DNA of 36,729 bases from JADKIH01 sp031367345 (GTDB taxonomy: Bacteria > Bacteroidota > Bacteroidia > AKYH767-A > 2013-40CM-41-45), in NCBI GenBank assembly GCA_031367345.1, contig JANLPR010000126.1:1-36729 (forward strand), read 5' to 3'. The position numbers and the translations under genes are program-made. A model generated the notes under the pieces. The model was not told where the DNA came from. It worked only from the letters and a program-made list of their open reading frames with translations, and searched no databases. Shown piece by piece: positions 1 through 8,754 of the stretch; position 1 is the stretch's first letter, and each line of letters opens with the position of its first letter.

Positions 1-1020
1 TAATGCTTTTTTCATTGTGCAAATCGCATAAGGCAACTCCTAATTGATTATCTACTTCATCAAGTGAATTGAACGTATAGTTATTAAATTCTTTTTGTTC
101 ACGTATGTAATCCCAAATATGTTCTGTTGGATTTAATTCTGGAGAGTAAGCAGGCAAAGGTAATATTGATATATTTTCAGGAAGTTTCAATTTATTTGTA
201 GTGTGCCAACCAGCTGAATCCATTATCATAATTATTCTATAATGCGGAAAGCTTATACTAGTTTCTTCTAATAATGCATTCATTGCTTCGGTATTACAAA
301 ATGGAGAAATGATAGAACATGTTTCTCCTGTTTGCGGACAAACTGTTGTAAACGCATATAGATATTCCCTTATTGCTTGTTTTTTGACTATGGCTCTATC
401 TGGTCGATGTACCCAGCACTTACGAACATGGTTCATTCTTCCAAATGCTGCCTCATCTTCAAAAAAGACCATCAAAGGTCTATTGTCATTATCTTTTATT
501 CTGGCGGTAGCCAGTATTTCTGGGAGTTTTTTTTAAACTCCTCTTGCTTTTCTTTGTTTTTCTTTGGATGTTCTGGGCGAGGCATTTTCTTTTTCCAGTT
601 ATGTCGTTTGAATAAATCCCAGATATAATCATCAGAAACAGCTTTGCCTACTTTTGTTTCTACTATTTTACGGATGTGTTTTGCAACTAAAACTTTGCCG
701 TCTTTCGCTTTTATTTTTAAATCCCTCATCATTTTTTCTTCGTCTTCAAAACTCATGTGAGAGGTTGCAGACCTTCTTCCGCCCCATTTAAGACTATCTG
801 TAAAACCTGCGCCTTCTTTATTATAGAGTTCAACAACTTTATATACTTTACTTTTTGTAACTCCTAAAAAAGCAGCATACTCTTCGGCTTTCTTATTTGG
901 ATTAAATGACACTGATAGTAATATTTGCCAGTAACTTCTTTGATGTATATTATTACACGCAGTTAATTTACCTGATAATTCAGCAGTGGTTAAATGTGGA
1001 TTTAGTTGTAATATTCGCAT
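1..1020 (-). CDS. IS630-family transposase, expressed by -1 frameshift, 3' end cut by window
   Basis: Probable cut-and-paste DDE transposase. Frame 0 starts at the ATG at 1020 and stops at 496. It encodes about 163 residues of HTH/winged-helix region (GVTKSKVYKVVELYN is the HTH part) before an A-rich slip site. The -1 frame from base 526 is open for 175 codons to the window edge and holds the catalytic domain: FFEDEAAFGR (first Asp), IIMIMDSAGWH (second Asp) and SPELNPTEHIW (Glu). The sum is at least 338 residues, close to normal for the family, so only a few residues should be missing. A GTG at 1035 is also in frame, but the promoter-like box at 1025-1032 favours the ATG at 1020. The element is probably intact rather than decayed: apart from the frame change no stop or deletion interrupts it. 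Confidence 0.85.
526..532 (-). other. Probable programmed -1 frameshift site (A_AAA_AAC)
   Basis: On the minus strand the frame reads TTT AAA AAA AAC, giving the canonical slippery heptamer A_AAA_AAC. A one-base backward slip joins the HTH frame directly to the DDE frame in which the catalytic motifs lie. Frame 0 ends ten codons later. Frameshifting at A-rich heptamers is known in several IS630 members. A downstream stimulatory structure was not identified. Confidence 0.7.
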
Positions 1021-1024
1021 ACTG

Positions 1025-1032
1025 CAAATATA
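1025..1032 (-). promoter_or_regulatory. Bacteroidota -7 box of the transposase gene
   Basis: TATATTTG on the minus strand matches the Bacteroidota -7 consensus TAnnTTTG and ends 4 nt before the ATG at 1020. Transcription would begin almost at the start codon, giving a leaderless or nearly leaderless message. I see no clear -33 TTG at the usual distance. Confidence 0.45.
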
Positions 1033-1035
1033 CAC

Positions 1036-1531
1036 TTTTTGTTTATCTTGTTAGCGGTTTAGTATAAGTTACACAGGAAATGCATTACACTAAATCAACT
1101 AAATACAACACTTCTTTTAATCGACTACGTAAAACAAAAATATTTTAACAAATCCAACAATACCCTTTTCTCTATTAACACATCACATTCTTTGTTTTTT
1201 TGATGGCCAAATTCCTAATATTATCACCCAAAAATAACTGTGACTTTTATTTAGCTCTTAATGCAGTAAATAAACCAAATAGACTAGCCTTTTCAATTAA
1301 GAAAGGAAAAATTCTCGAAGTCGAATCAGCTGTTTTAGTAATTCCCAAAAAGCCTTTCCAGACACCTAAAAATTCGTACTTTTGCGCAAAATCCGGCCTC
1401 CTTGCGATGTCCGTTTTTTTATTCGTGAAGTCGATTTTAAGCTGAAAAATAACCCTAACAGAGGGTAACAGTCCAATTTTCGATTTTACGGAGCCCCATT
1501 TTTTATCAAATTCAGTTATAAAAACTCAGTC
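1036..1531. other. Intergenic region between the IS element and der
   Basis: AT-rich stretch with no convincing gene. It should contain the upstream end of the IS630 element. An 81-codon frame at 1200-1445 is doubtful because the likely der promoter lies inside it. A small hairpin, ACCCT-aacag-AGGGT, sits at 1452-1466 in the presumed der leader. It has only a 5-bp stem and no T-run, so it is not a terminator. Confidence 0.5.
1377..1384 (+). promoter_or_regulatory. Candidate -7 box for der
   Basis: TACTTTTG followed by C fits TAnnTTTG exactly and points at der. A good -33 TTG is not present 17-23 nt upstream. If used, the der message would have a leader of about 140 nt. Confidence 0.45.
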
Positions 1532-2839
1532 ATGTCATCAATTGTAGGAATCGTAGGAAGACCAAACGTAGGTAAATCAACACTATTTAACCGTTTAACT
1601 GAGAGCCGTACTGCTATTGTTGACGAACAAAGTGGTGTAACGCGTGATCGCCACTATGGCCACTCGGAATGGATCGGAAAGAAATTTTCTGTAATTGATA
1701 CCGGCGGTTATGTTCGCGGATCGGACGATGTATTTGAAAGCATGATCCGTCAACAAGTTGAACTAGCAATTGACGAATCAGACATTTTACTTTTTGTTGT
1801 AGATGTGGTTGTGGGAATAACCGATTTAGATGACGTAATGGCAAACATGCTCCGTAAGAGTGGTAAAAAAGTTTTTGTGGTTGTAAACAAAGTTGACAAC
1901 CACCAACGAATTGCTCAATCTGCCGAGTTTTACAACTTCGGACTTGGCGAGCCTTATTGCATTTCGGCTGTGAATGGTAGCGGAACAGGTGAACTTCTTG
2001 ACGCAGTTGTTGAAGCATTGCCAAAAGAATTTGAAGATGAAACCGAAGGCCTGCCACGTTTTGCAATCATTGGCCAACCGAATGTTGGAAAATCTTCGTT
2101 GCTAAATGTGTTGCTTGGAACCGAAAGAAGTATCGTTACTCCTATTGCCGGAACAACGCGTGATGCTGTTCATCAGCGTTACAATAAATTTGGTCACGAC
2201 TTTTTACTGGTAGACACTGCCGGTGTAAGAAGAAAAAATAAAGTAAAAGAAGATCTCGAATTTTATTCTGTACTGCGCTCTATTCGTGCTATCGAAGAGT
2301 GCGATGTATGTTTGATGATGATCGATGCAACTAACGGACTTACAGCACAAGATCTAGCTATTTTTCATCTGATAGAAAAGAATCGCAAAGGAGTTGTATT
2401 CATTATTAACAAATGGGATTTGGTTGAAAAGAATTCTCTTTCTACAAAAGTTTTTACTGATAAAATCCTTGCCAAGATCGCACCCTTTTCTGACATTCCA
2501 ATTCTATTTATGTCGGTTCACGAAAAGCAACGTGTATTAAAGGCTCTCGAAATGGCTATTGAGGTATATGAGAACAGAAAGAAAAAAATTAAAACTTCTG
2601 CTTTGAACGATTTCTTTTTACCATTGATTGAAAGCTATGCACCGCCAGCGGTAAAAGGAAAGTATGTAAAAATTAAATACGTTACTCAACTTCCTACTCC
2701 TACTCCACAGTTTGCTTTCTTTTGCAACTTACCTCAATACGTAAATGAATCATACGGAAGATTTTTAGAGAACAAACTAAGAGAACATTTCGATTTTAAA
2801 GGCGTTCCAATCAATATCTTTTTCCGAGCAAAAAATTGA
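1532..2839 (+). CDS. der: Ribosome-assembly GTPase Der (EngA)
   Basis: Cytoplasmic GTPase needed for maturation of the 50S ribosomal subunit. The 435-residue protein has the diagnostic tandem G domains. The first has GRPNVGKST near residue 9, DTGG and NKVD. The second has GQPNVGKSS near residue 185, DTAG and NKWD. A KH-like C-terminal domain follows. Length and order are those of the family, and all nucleotide-binding motifs are intact. The ATG at 1532 places the P-loop nine residues in, as expected. It is transcribed alone toward tRNA-Arg, which begins 12 nt after its stop, so the two may share a transcript. Confidence 0.97.
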   Translation: MSSIVGIVGRPNVGKSTLFNRLTESRTAIVDEQSGVTRDRHYGHSEWIGKKFSVIDTGGYVRGSDDVFESMIRQQVELAIDESDILLFVVDVVVGITDLDDVMANMLRKSGKKVFVVVNKVDNHQRIAQSAEFYNFGLGEPYCISAVNGSGTGELLDAVVEALPKEFEDETEGLPRFAIIGQPNVGKSSLLNVLLGTERSIVTPIAGTTRDAVHQRYNKFGHDFLLVDTAGVRRKNKVKEDLEFYSVLRSIRAIEECDVCLMMIDATNGLTAQDLAIFHLIEKNRKGVVFIINKWDLVEKNSLSTKVFTDKILAKIAPFSDIPILFMSVHEKQRVLKALEMAIEVYENRKKKIKTSALNDFFLPLIESYAPPAVKGKYVKIKYVTQLPTPTPQFAFFCNLPQYVNESYGRFLENKLREHFDFKGVPINIFFRAKN

Positions 2840-2851
2840 TCTTAAAATTCC

Positions 2852-2923
2852 GGTCTCATAGTATAGCGGATATTATGTAGGTTTCCGAAACCTAAGATCC
2901 AGGTTCGATTCCTGGTGAGACCA
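2852..2923 (+). tRNA. tRNA-Arg (anticodon CCG)
   Basis: 72-nt cloverleaf without an encoded CCA. The acceptor stem is GGTCTCA/TGAGACC with discriminator A at 2923. The anticodon stem TAGGT/ACCTA encloses loop TTCCGAA, giving anticodon CCG for CGG codons. The T arm is CAGG-TTCGATT-CCTG. The D arm is weak but contains the usual GG. CCA would be added post-transcriptionally. A 5-bp stem with a T7 loop (CGAAC at 2924-2928, GTTCG at 2936-2940) follows at once and might help to end the transcript. Confidence 0.95.
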
Positions 2924-2938
2924 CGAACTTTTTTTGTT

Positions 2939-3029
2939 CGTTGCTCGTTTTTCGTAATTAGTTGCTCGTAATTTGTAATTTGTAATTTGTAATTTGTAAT
3001 TTGTAATTTGTAATTTGTGGTTTGTGGTT
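2939..3029 (+). repeat. Heptanucleotide repeat tract 1 (13 units, consensus NGTNNNT)
   Basis: Thirteen consecutive 7-nt units in unbroken phase start 15 nt after tRNA-Arg. The first five are variable (CGTTGCT, CGTTTTT, CGTAATT, AGTTGCT, CGTAATT). Six identical TGTAATT units follow, then two TGTGGTT units. Positions 2, 3 and 7 are invariant G, T and T. No open frame explains it. Unlike the other two tracts in this window, it has no visible inverted partner. Confidence 0.9.
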
Positions 3030-3299
3030 TAACCCACTATAAACTGTATGAATTTTTTTGGGACTTACCTCTTTTATTATTAAACCATACCCCCCCCCCT
3101 CTTATTCGCAAAAAATTAATTAACTTCATAAATAGCAGAGTGGAATTTTTCATGCAAAAACAATCAACAAGAACTTTAAAGAATTTTGAATATCTCCGGA
3201 GAAATAAAATATTCAAAGGCTGATATTAAAAAAGCAGAAAAAATTTCTTTGAAGTCGATGAAGAACTAAAATTAACTCGTCGACTTTGCTTCAGCTTTG
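3030..3299. other. Intergenic region with a C10 homopolymer
   Basis: No convincing gene. A run of ten C (3090-3099) stands out in AT-rich sequence. It falls inside a doubtful 68-codon frame (3017-3223) that also covers part of the heptad tract. The region separates the plus-strand tRNA from the 3' end of the minus-strand efflux operon. No intrinsic terminator for that operon was recognised. Confidence 0.5.
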
Positions 3300-6200
3300 T
3301 TATTGATTCAACCCATTCCTTTGGCTTGAATGATGGCGAAAAATCAGCCGAAGAAAACTTGGAAAGACGATTAGTAATAATGGAAGTGCTGCTAGAAATC
3401 CTCCGATAACTGCTATGGCAAGCGGCTGATGCATTTGAGCTCCTGTTCCTATTCCCAATGCAATCGGCATTAATGCTATGATAGCTCCTAATGCTGTCAT
3501 CAACTTCGGACGCAACCGCGTTGAAATTGAATACACAATTGCATCGTCTGTACTCTTTCCTTCATTGAGCGACTCTCTGAATTGGAGAAATGTAAAAATT
3601 GCATTTTCACCGATAACTCCAACAATCATAATCAATCCTGTGTAGCTGCCAACATTCAATGCGGTATGAGTAATAAAGAGTGCCAGATAACTTCCTGCAA
3701 TGCCTAGCACAGAAATAATTAGAATAGAAAAAGACACAAGGAAGTTTTTAAAAAGAAATAAAATAACGCCGAAAACCAGTAAGCCGGCAAGAAGCAATAT
3801 GATGAGTAATTCTTTAAACGATTGTTGTTGCTCTGCAAATGAACCGCCATAAACAAGATGATAACCCATAGGTATATTTACATTAGCCGCCACATCTTTT
3901 TGAATTTCTTTCATCACAGTACCTAAGTCGCGATTGTCAAGCCTTCCAGTAACAACTCCCATCATTTGCAAATTTTGTCGCTGAACTTCTGCATCGCCTT
4001 TATTAAATTTTATTTCCGCCAACTCAGATATGGACTTCAATTTACCATTGGGTAAAAAAATCTGTAGTTTATTTATATCTGCTGCTTTCAATTTATAATT
4101 TCCAGGATAAACAATTCGGATTGCTGCTAACTGTTCTTTTTCAAAAACGCTTCCGACAATGTTTCCTTCGAGTGCCGATTGCAACTGATATTGCAAATTC
4201 GAAGGAGTGATACCGAATTGTGCCAAAGTATTTTGTTTAGGCACTACTAAAATTGAAGGTCCTGCAATTACAATCCCGTCGAAAACATCTGCGGTTCCTT
4301 TTACTTTTTCAACTACAGAAGAAATTTGCGCAGACAGGTCATTCAGAACTTTTTTATCATTGCCAAATATTTTAATCTCTATCGGCTGCACACTTTCGGT
4401 TAAGTCTCCTAACATATCACCAACCACCTGACCAAAATCTATTCGTAATGCCGGTTGTGTATTTTCAATCTGAGTTCGAATGTCGCTAATTACTTCGTCT
4501 GTACTGCGACTTCTATTCCTCTTCAGTTGAATAAGATAATCGCCACGATTTGGTTCTGTGATGAAGAATCCCATTTGAGTTCCTGTACGACGCGAATAAG
4601 TCTCTACTTCAGGTACTGCAACGATCTTCTTTTCTACTTCGCGCAGTATTCTGTCTGTTTCCTCTAGCGATGTTCCCGGTGGTGATGAATAATCAAGTAC
4701 GATGCTACCTTCATCCATCTCCGGAAAAAATCCAACTTCCAACTTTGGATAAATTAGAAAAATACATAAAATGAATCCTCCAATAATCGTCATACTTATA
4801 ATTGGATTCGTAATAAATTTTATGACCCATTTTTGTGTCTTCACCGGATGCGATACTACACCGGAAGAACTTCCTTTTTCATTTCTTGTAAGAAGTATGT
4901 AGATCAATGGTAAAAGTATCCATGTAACAAAAAATGAACATACTAAAGTAATGATCATCGTATTCGTCATTACTTTGAAGTAAGCGCCTGCAACGCCACT
5001 CATCAATTCAAATGGTAAGAAAATAACTATGGTGCTCAATGACGAACCGATCATTGCAGGTAGCAAATATCTAATTGCTTTTACAACCAATTCTTTTGTC
5101 CGCTCGCCAGGATTCTCTTCATGTGTTCTGTGGATTTGTTCAACTACAACAATTGCATCGTCAATTATCAATCCGATGGCTGCCGCAATTGCACCAATGG
5201 TCATAATATTCAACGTTTGACCTAAAGCATATAAAACAAATAATGTCAAGCTGATAGTTAGAGGGATGGTGATCAATATAGCACTGCTTGCTTTTGCTGA
5301 ACGAAGAAAGATCATTGCCACAATAATCGATAGCAGTAAGCCAACCCATAAACTGTCTGTTACACTTTTAATTGATGCATTTACAAAGTCGGCTTGGTTA
5401 TAATAAGGTTTTATTGAAACGTTGTTCGGTAAAATGGACTTCAATTGATCGACCTGCTTTTGCATATCTTTTGAAACTTCAATCAGATTGCTATTGGGTT
5501 GCTTTATTACAGCAATAAGAATTCCGTCTTTACCATTTGCATTAATCTTTACGTACTCTTTTGCTTCATTAATCTGTATTATAGCAATGTCTTTCAAGAG
5601 TACAATTCGTTTCCCATCGTTAGAAACAACCAAATTCTCCAACTTTTCTTTAGAGTCGACTATAGCATCAGTGAGTGTAAGATACATTCTATTGAAGTCG
5701 TTCAAGTATCCATTGCTTTTCACAAAATTAGTTTGACTGAGTGAATTGCTGATGCTTTCCGGAGTTAATCCGAGTGTACTCATGATAGCAGTATTCAATA
5801 CCAGCCAATACTCTTTCGTTTTCCCACCTATTACTCTAATCTCAGACACTCCATCTACTTGCGATAAAAAAGGTTTTATCGTATAGAGAGCAATCTTTTT
5901 CAGGTCAATTGGATTATCAGAATTACTTTCCAAAGTATAACCCATAACGGGTAAGATCGATGGATTCATTCTTTCAACTGAAATGGAAATATCAGGAGGT
6001 AAAATATTCCGTATCTGATTTATTTTTGACTCTATTCTTTGCTGACTGATTGGAACATCTGCTTTCCAATCCATATATGCAGAGAGTTCACAACTGCCTC
6101 TGCTTGTCACACTACGAATGATCTTTAGATCCTGCACTTGCTTAATCGCATTTTCAAGAGGCCTAGTCACGGTGATCATCATTCGATCTACCGGAATTTG

Positions 6201-6347
6201 CCCGGCATCGGCAATGACTTTTATTTTTGGAAAAGTGATCTCAGGAAAAAGTGACGTTTGTAATCTGCTATAAGCAAATCCTCCGGCTAGTAGTATAACC
6301 AGCGCAAGAACCGAAAGCGGATTTTTATGTGTATGCAGAAATCTCAT
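3300..6347 (-). CDS. RND efflux pump, inner-membrane permease (AcrB/HAE1-CusA superfamily)
   Basis: Proton-driven exporter of the resistance-nodulation-division superfamily and the energised part of a tripartite pump. The 1015 residues have the classical duplicated layout: an N-terminal transmembrane helix, a large periplasmic porter domain, six helices, a second porter domain and a final helix bundle. The GLIIDDAIVVVEQ motif near residue 394 carries the Asp pair of the proton relay in TM4 and is closer to HAE1 than to metal-type CusA. In the second bundle IGENAIFTFLQF replaces the usual NNAIVLVD-type sequence. A TTG at 6368 is in frame, but the ATG at 6347 gives a normal N terminus and lies 7 nt after the adaptor stop. 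The substrate cannot be told from sequence; drug or metal export are both possible. Confidence 0.9.
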   Translation of the reverse strand: MRFLHTHKNPLSVLALVILLAGGFAYSRLQTSLFPEITFPKIKVIADAGQIPVDRMMITVTRPLENAIKQVQDLKIIRSVTSRGSCELSAYMDWKADVPISQQRIESKINQIRNILPPDISISVERMNPSILPVMGYTLESNSDNPIDLKKIALYTIKPFLSQVDGVSEIRVIGGKTKEYWLVLNTAIMSTLGLTPESISNSLSQTNFVKSNGYLNDFNRMYLTLTDAIVDSKEKLENLVVSNDGKRIVLLKDIAIIQINEAKEYVKINANGKDGILIAVIKQPNSNLIEVSKDMQKQVDQLKSILPNNVSIKPYYNQADFVNASIKSVTDSLWVGLLLSIIVAMIFLRSAKASSAILITIPLTISLTLFVLYALGQTLNIMTIGAIAAAIGLIIDDAIVVVEQIHRTHEENPGERTKELVVKAIRYLLPAMIGSSLSTIVIFLPFELMSGVAGAYFKVMTNTMIITLVCSFFVTWILLPLIYILLTRNEKGSSSGVVSHPVKTQKWVIKFITNPIISMTIIGGFILCIFLIYPKLEVGFFPEMDEGSIVLDYSSPPGTSLEETDRILREVEKKIVAVPEVETYSRRTGTQMGFFITEPNRGDYLIQLKRNRSRSTDEVISDIRTQIENTQPALRIDFGQVVGDMLGDLTESVQPIEIKIFGNDKKVLNDLSAQISSVVEKVKGTADVFDGIVIAGPSILVVPKQNTLAQFGITPSNLQYQLQSALEGNIVGSVFEKEQLAAIRIVYPGNYKLKAADINKLQIFLPNGKLKSISELAEIKFNKGDAEVQRQNLQMMGVVTGRLDNRDLGTVMKEIQKDVAANVNIPMGYHLVYGGSFAEQQQSFKELLIILLLAGLLVFGVILFLFKNFLVSFSILIISVLGIAGSYLALFITHTALNVGSYTGLIMIVGVIGENAIFTFLQFRESLNEGKSTDDAIVYSISTRLRPKLMTALGAIIALMPIALGIGTGAQMHQPLAIAVIGGFLAALPLLLIVFPSFLRLIFRHHSSQRNGLNQ

Positions 6348-6354
6348 TCTTATT

Positions 6355-7287
6355 TTAATTGGAACCAATTATATTTACCGTAGCTGTATCTGTAAGTCCG
6401 TAACCACCGGTAAGAATGATTTTATCACTTTCGGAAAAACGAGGTTCAATAATTTCAATTCTTTCACTACCCTGCATCCCTATTTTCACTGGGACTTTAA
6501 CAGCGGTGCTATCATTGATCAATTTCATTACCCAGTATTCTCTTTGTGTTTCATCTGAAAGGATGGCCGACTTCTCAATAGAAGTTGCATTTGTTTTCGA
6601 TTTTTTTACAAGCAAAACTTTTGCAATAAGATTTTCCGGAATCATTTTGTTAATGTCAACTTTGATTACAAAATTTTGAGTCTGTGATGCTACATCCATA
6701 GTAGGCATTGCTTTGTCGAGTGTGCCATTAAGTATGCTACCGTCGGGTAATATTAATTTCAATAATTTATTTGCTGATAAGTATTGCGTTAACTCATAAG
6801 GAAAATTGAGAATAAAAGCAAAACTGGATCTATCGCTGATGGTAGCAATTTGATCCCCATCCATTACATAATCTCCATTCTGGTGATCTAGAGAAGTAAG
6901 ATAGCCGTCTGCCGGCGATTTGATTGTTATAACTCCTTTAAAATGAAAAGATGTGTCTAATGAATTTATTGTATTACCTAGACTCATCGCCTCTTTCGTT
7001 TTTATTTCGAATAGTGTTGAGCCTTTCTTGATGAAGTCTCCTAACTTGAAATACACTTTTTGCAAATAACCATTTGCATTTGCTTTTACATTAGTCTTAA
7101 GCAGAAAAGCCGAAGTAGCTGTCAATTCAGTTGTTTCGTTAAGGGCTACATTGCTGATCTTTGTAATTGTAACCGGTGTTATTGCCTCAACTGTAGAATC
7201 CCCTTCCGTTGAACTACCGCTATGACATGCAAGCAAAAGGAACGTGGCACCAATCATAAACCAACCATATATCGTTTTCTTCTTCAT
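6355..7287 (-). CDS. RND efflux adaptor (membrane-fusion lipoprotein), short form
   Basis: Periplasmic adaptor linking the pump downstream to the channel upstream. About 310 residues start at the ATG at 7287, which opens a lipoprotein signal ending LLLACHS; the lipidated Cys is near residue 21. A biotinyl-lipoyl half-motif (VKANANGYLQKVYFKLGD) and its partner (IKSPADGYLTSLDHQNGDYV) are present, followed by beta-barrel and membrane-proximal regions. Only about 30 residues separate the two lipoyl halves, too few for the usual long coiled-coil hairpin, so this looks like a hairpin-less adaptor. It lies 4 nt after the channel gene and 7 nt before the pump gene. An upstream start at 7317 would overlap the channel gene and spoil the signal peptide. 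Confidence 0.85.
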   Translation of the reverse strand: MKKKTIYGWFMIGATFLLLACHSGSSTEGDSTVEAITPVTITKISNVALNETTELTATSAFLLKTNVKANANGYLQKVYFKLGDFIKKGSTLFEIKTKEAMSLGNTINSLDTSFHFKGVITIKSPADGYLTSLDHQNGDYVMDGDQIATISDRSSFAFILNFPYELTQYLSANKLLKLILPDGSILNGTLDKAMPTMDVASQTQNFVIKVDINKMIPENLIAKVLLVKKSKTNATSIEKSAILSDETQREYWVMKLINDSTAVKVPVKIGMQGSERIEIIEPRFSESDKIILTGGYGLTDTATVNIIGSN

Positions 7288-7291
7288 TGAT

Positions 7292-8524
7292 TTAATAATT
7301 GAGATAATTATATTCATTTATCAGTAATACTTTGGCATTACTTAATTGCGCTTCTGAACTTTTTATTGAAAAATAATTCTTGATTGCCAAAAGGTAATCG
7401 GTAATGCGCAGATTGCCTTTAACCAATAATTTTTTATCTGCATCAATAAGTGCTTCAGATAATTTTATTTGTTGGTCGATCGTGCTTAACAATTGATCTG
7501 TTGCTAACATCTGTTGTTCCAACCGAAGCTCTTCTTGAGTAAATTGAACTTTGTAAAAATTCAAATATATAATTCTTGCGTTTTCTGAAAGTTTTAATCT
7601 TTGGCTTCTTAGTCTACGTATATTCCCATCATAAATAGGCACAAATACATGGAACCCTGCGCTCGCCCCAAAATTTTTCTCTCCTTTGTAATTAAGCGAT
7701 GAGTTGTATCCGGCATCTCCGAATAAATTGAACTGTGGGCGATAATCAAATTTAATCTGATCAAATTGATTTTTCAGTGCTAAGCTATCTATTATATATT
7801 GCTTAACCGTCAACGTATTTTCAATTTGCTGAGGAATATGTTTTTTCAAACCAGGATCAGTTAATACTGAAAATGATGTATCAACAATACCGCAAGAATA
7901 ATTCATTAAAGCAAGATCGTTTTTCAGTTGAAGTTTTTGTTGTTCAACGGCCAACTCTTGTTGTTTCATCTCAACTAGAAAAGTCAGGTAATCTGTTTGA
8001 CTATAAACACCGTCTTCAGTTAGTTGCTTTAAGATTTTCTCCTCATCATTTATAACATCTATTATTTTTTCATTGTTAGTTACTACAATTTGTTCACCCA
8101 AAACAACAATGTACTGAGACGTAATACTTTTTTTTAAATCTCTTTCATTTAATTGGCCTAGTAAATATTGCGACTGCATTTGAAGATAAATATTGCGAAA
8201 CTGACTCATCTTGTTTTCTTTCCCTACAATAGGAAGATTAACACCTACCAAAGCTGTTACGTTTCCTCCATTAGTAATCGCCTGGTCGTAGCCGTAGCCA
8301 TTCACAATTGGAGCGTACACATTGTGGCTATCGAATGACACATTTGCTTTGTAACGACTTTTTATTTGCGCGCTGTCAATTTTCAAAGAATCAATCTTAA
8401 TACTGCTTCCTAAAATAAAGGGACTATTCTTTAAAGCTGCAGTAAGAAAATAATCAAGCGACTTTTGCTGACCAAAAGAAATAACTGAAATATTCACAAA
8501 GATCAAAAGAAATAATACTCTCAT
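7292..8524 (-). CDS. TolC-like outer-membrane efflux channel
   Basis: Outer-membrane factor that should carry substrate from the RND pump to the outside. About 410 residues. The ATG at 8524 begins a clear Sec signal (MRVLFLLIFVNISVISFGQQ), whereas the longer frame to 8551 adds a non-signal extension. The mature part has the two long helical repeats of the OEP family, rich in Gln, Leu and Lys, with the strand segments between them. It is the first gene of a three-gene operon (channel, adaptor, pump) with 4- and 7-nt gaps. The 230 nt upstream contain no gene. TACTTTG about 50 nt before the start is a one-base-short version of the -7 box. Confidence 0.85.
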   Translation of the reverse strand: MRVLFLLIFVNISVISFGQQKSLDYFLTAALKNSPFILGSSIKIDSLKIDSAQIKSRYKANVSFDSHNVYAPIVNGYGYDQAITNGGNVTALVGVNLPIVGKENKMSQFRNIYLQMQSQYLLGQLNERDLKKSITSQYIVVLGEQIVVTNNEKIIDVINDEEKILKQLTEDGVYSQTDYLTFLVEMKQQELAVEQQKLQLKNDLALMNYSCGIVDTSFSVLTDPGLKKHIPQQIENTLTVKQYIIDSLALKNQFDQIKFDYRPQFNLFGDAGYNSSLNYKGEKNFGASAGFHVFVPIYDGNIRRLRSQRLKLSENARIIYLNFYKVQFTQEELRLEQQMLATDQLLSTIDQQIKLSEALIDADKKLLVKGNLRITDYLLAIKNYFSIKSSEAQLSNAKVLLINEYNYLNY

Positions 8525-8754
8525 AAATTGTATTGAATTACTCAGGCACAAAGGCTTGGAATAGTTTCAGCAAAGTAAGAAATTGTTACGATTTTTATAG
8601 TAGAAAATTGCTATTCTTTTGGAAAATCTTCTAGCTAATCATCGACAATTCACAATCTATCAATGTTATTTAACTCCTTTTCAAGCAACACATGCATCCT
8701 TTGTATTTACTCTTCCAGACAAACTCAGAATAGTTAAATTGAAAGTAAAGGACT

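Larger units (their letters stand above)
1..1035 (-). mobile_element. IS630-family insertion sequence, partial (cut by window edge)
   Basis: An IS630/Tc1-like element enters from the left edge. What is visible is its transposase, read leftward, with a helix-turn-helix half and a DDE half in two frames. The downstream terminal repeat lies outside the window, so the inverted repeats and the TA target duplication cannot be checked. The upstream terminus must lie to the right of base 1032, but I could not locate it. The 1035 boundary is therefore only the limit of the recognisable part. Confidence 0.85.

Noticed and set aside
1200..1445. 81-codon plus-strand frame upstream of der
   Set aside because: No domain, no signal, and a perfect der -7 box lies inside it; looks like non-coding AT-rich sequence.
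2939..3029. Heptad tract as a CRISPR-like or integration (att) site beside a tRNA
   Set aside because: No spacers, no duplicate of the tRNA 3' end and no integrase gene in the window.
3017..3223. 68-codon plus-strand frame after repeat tract 1
   Set aside because: It begins inside the heptad tract and crosses the C10 run; composition is not protein-like.
6348..6368. TTG start for the RND pump, overlapping the adaptor stop
   Set aside because: A normal ATG at 6347 gives a standard N terminus; the TTG remains possible but is less likely.
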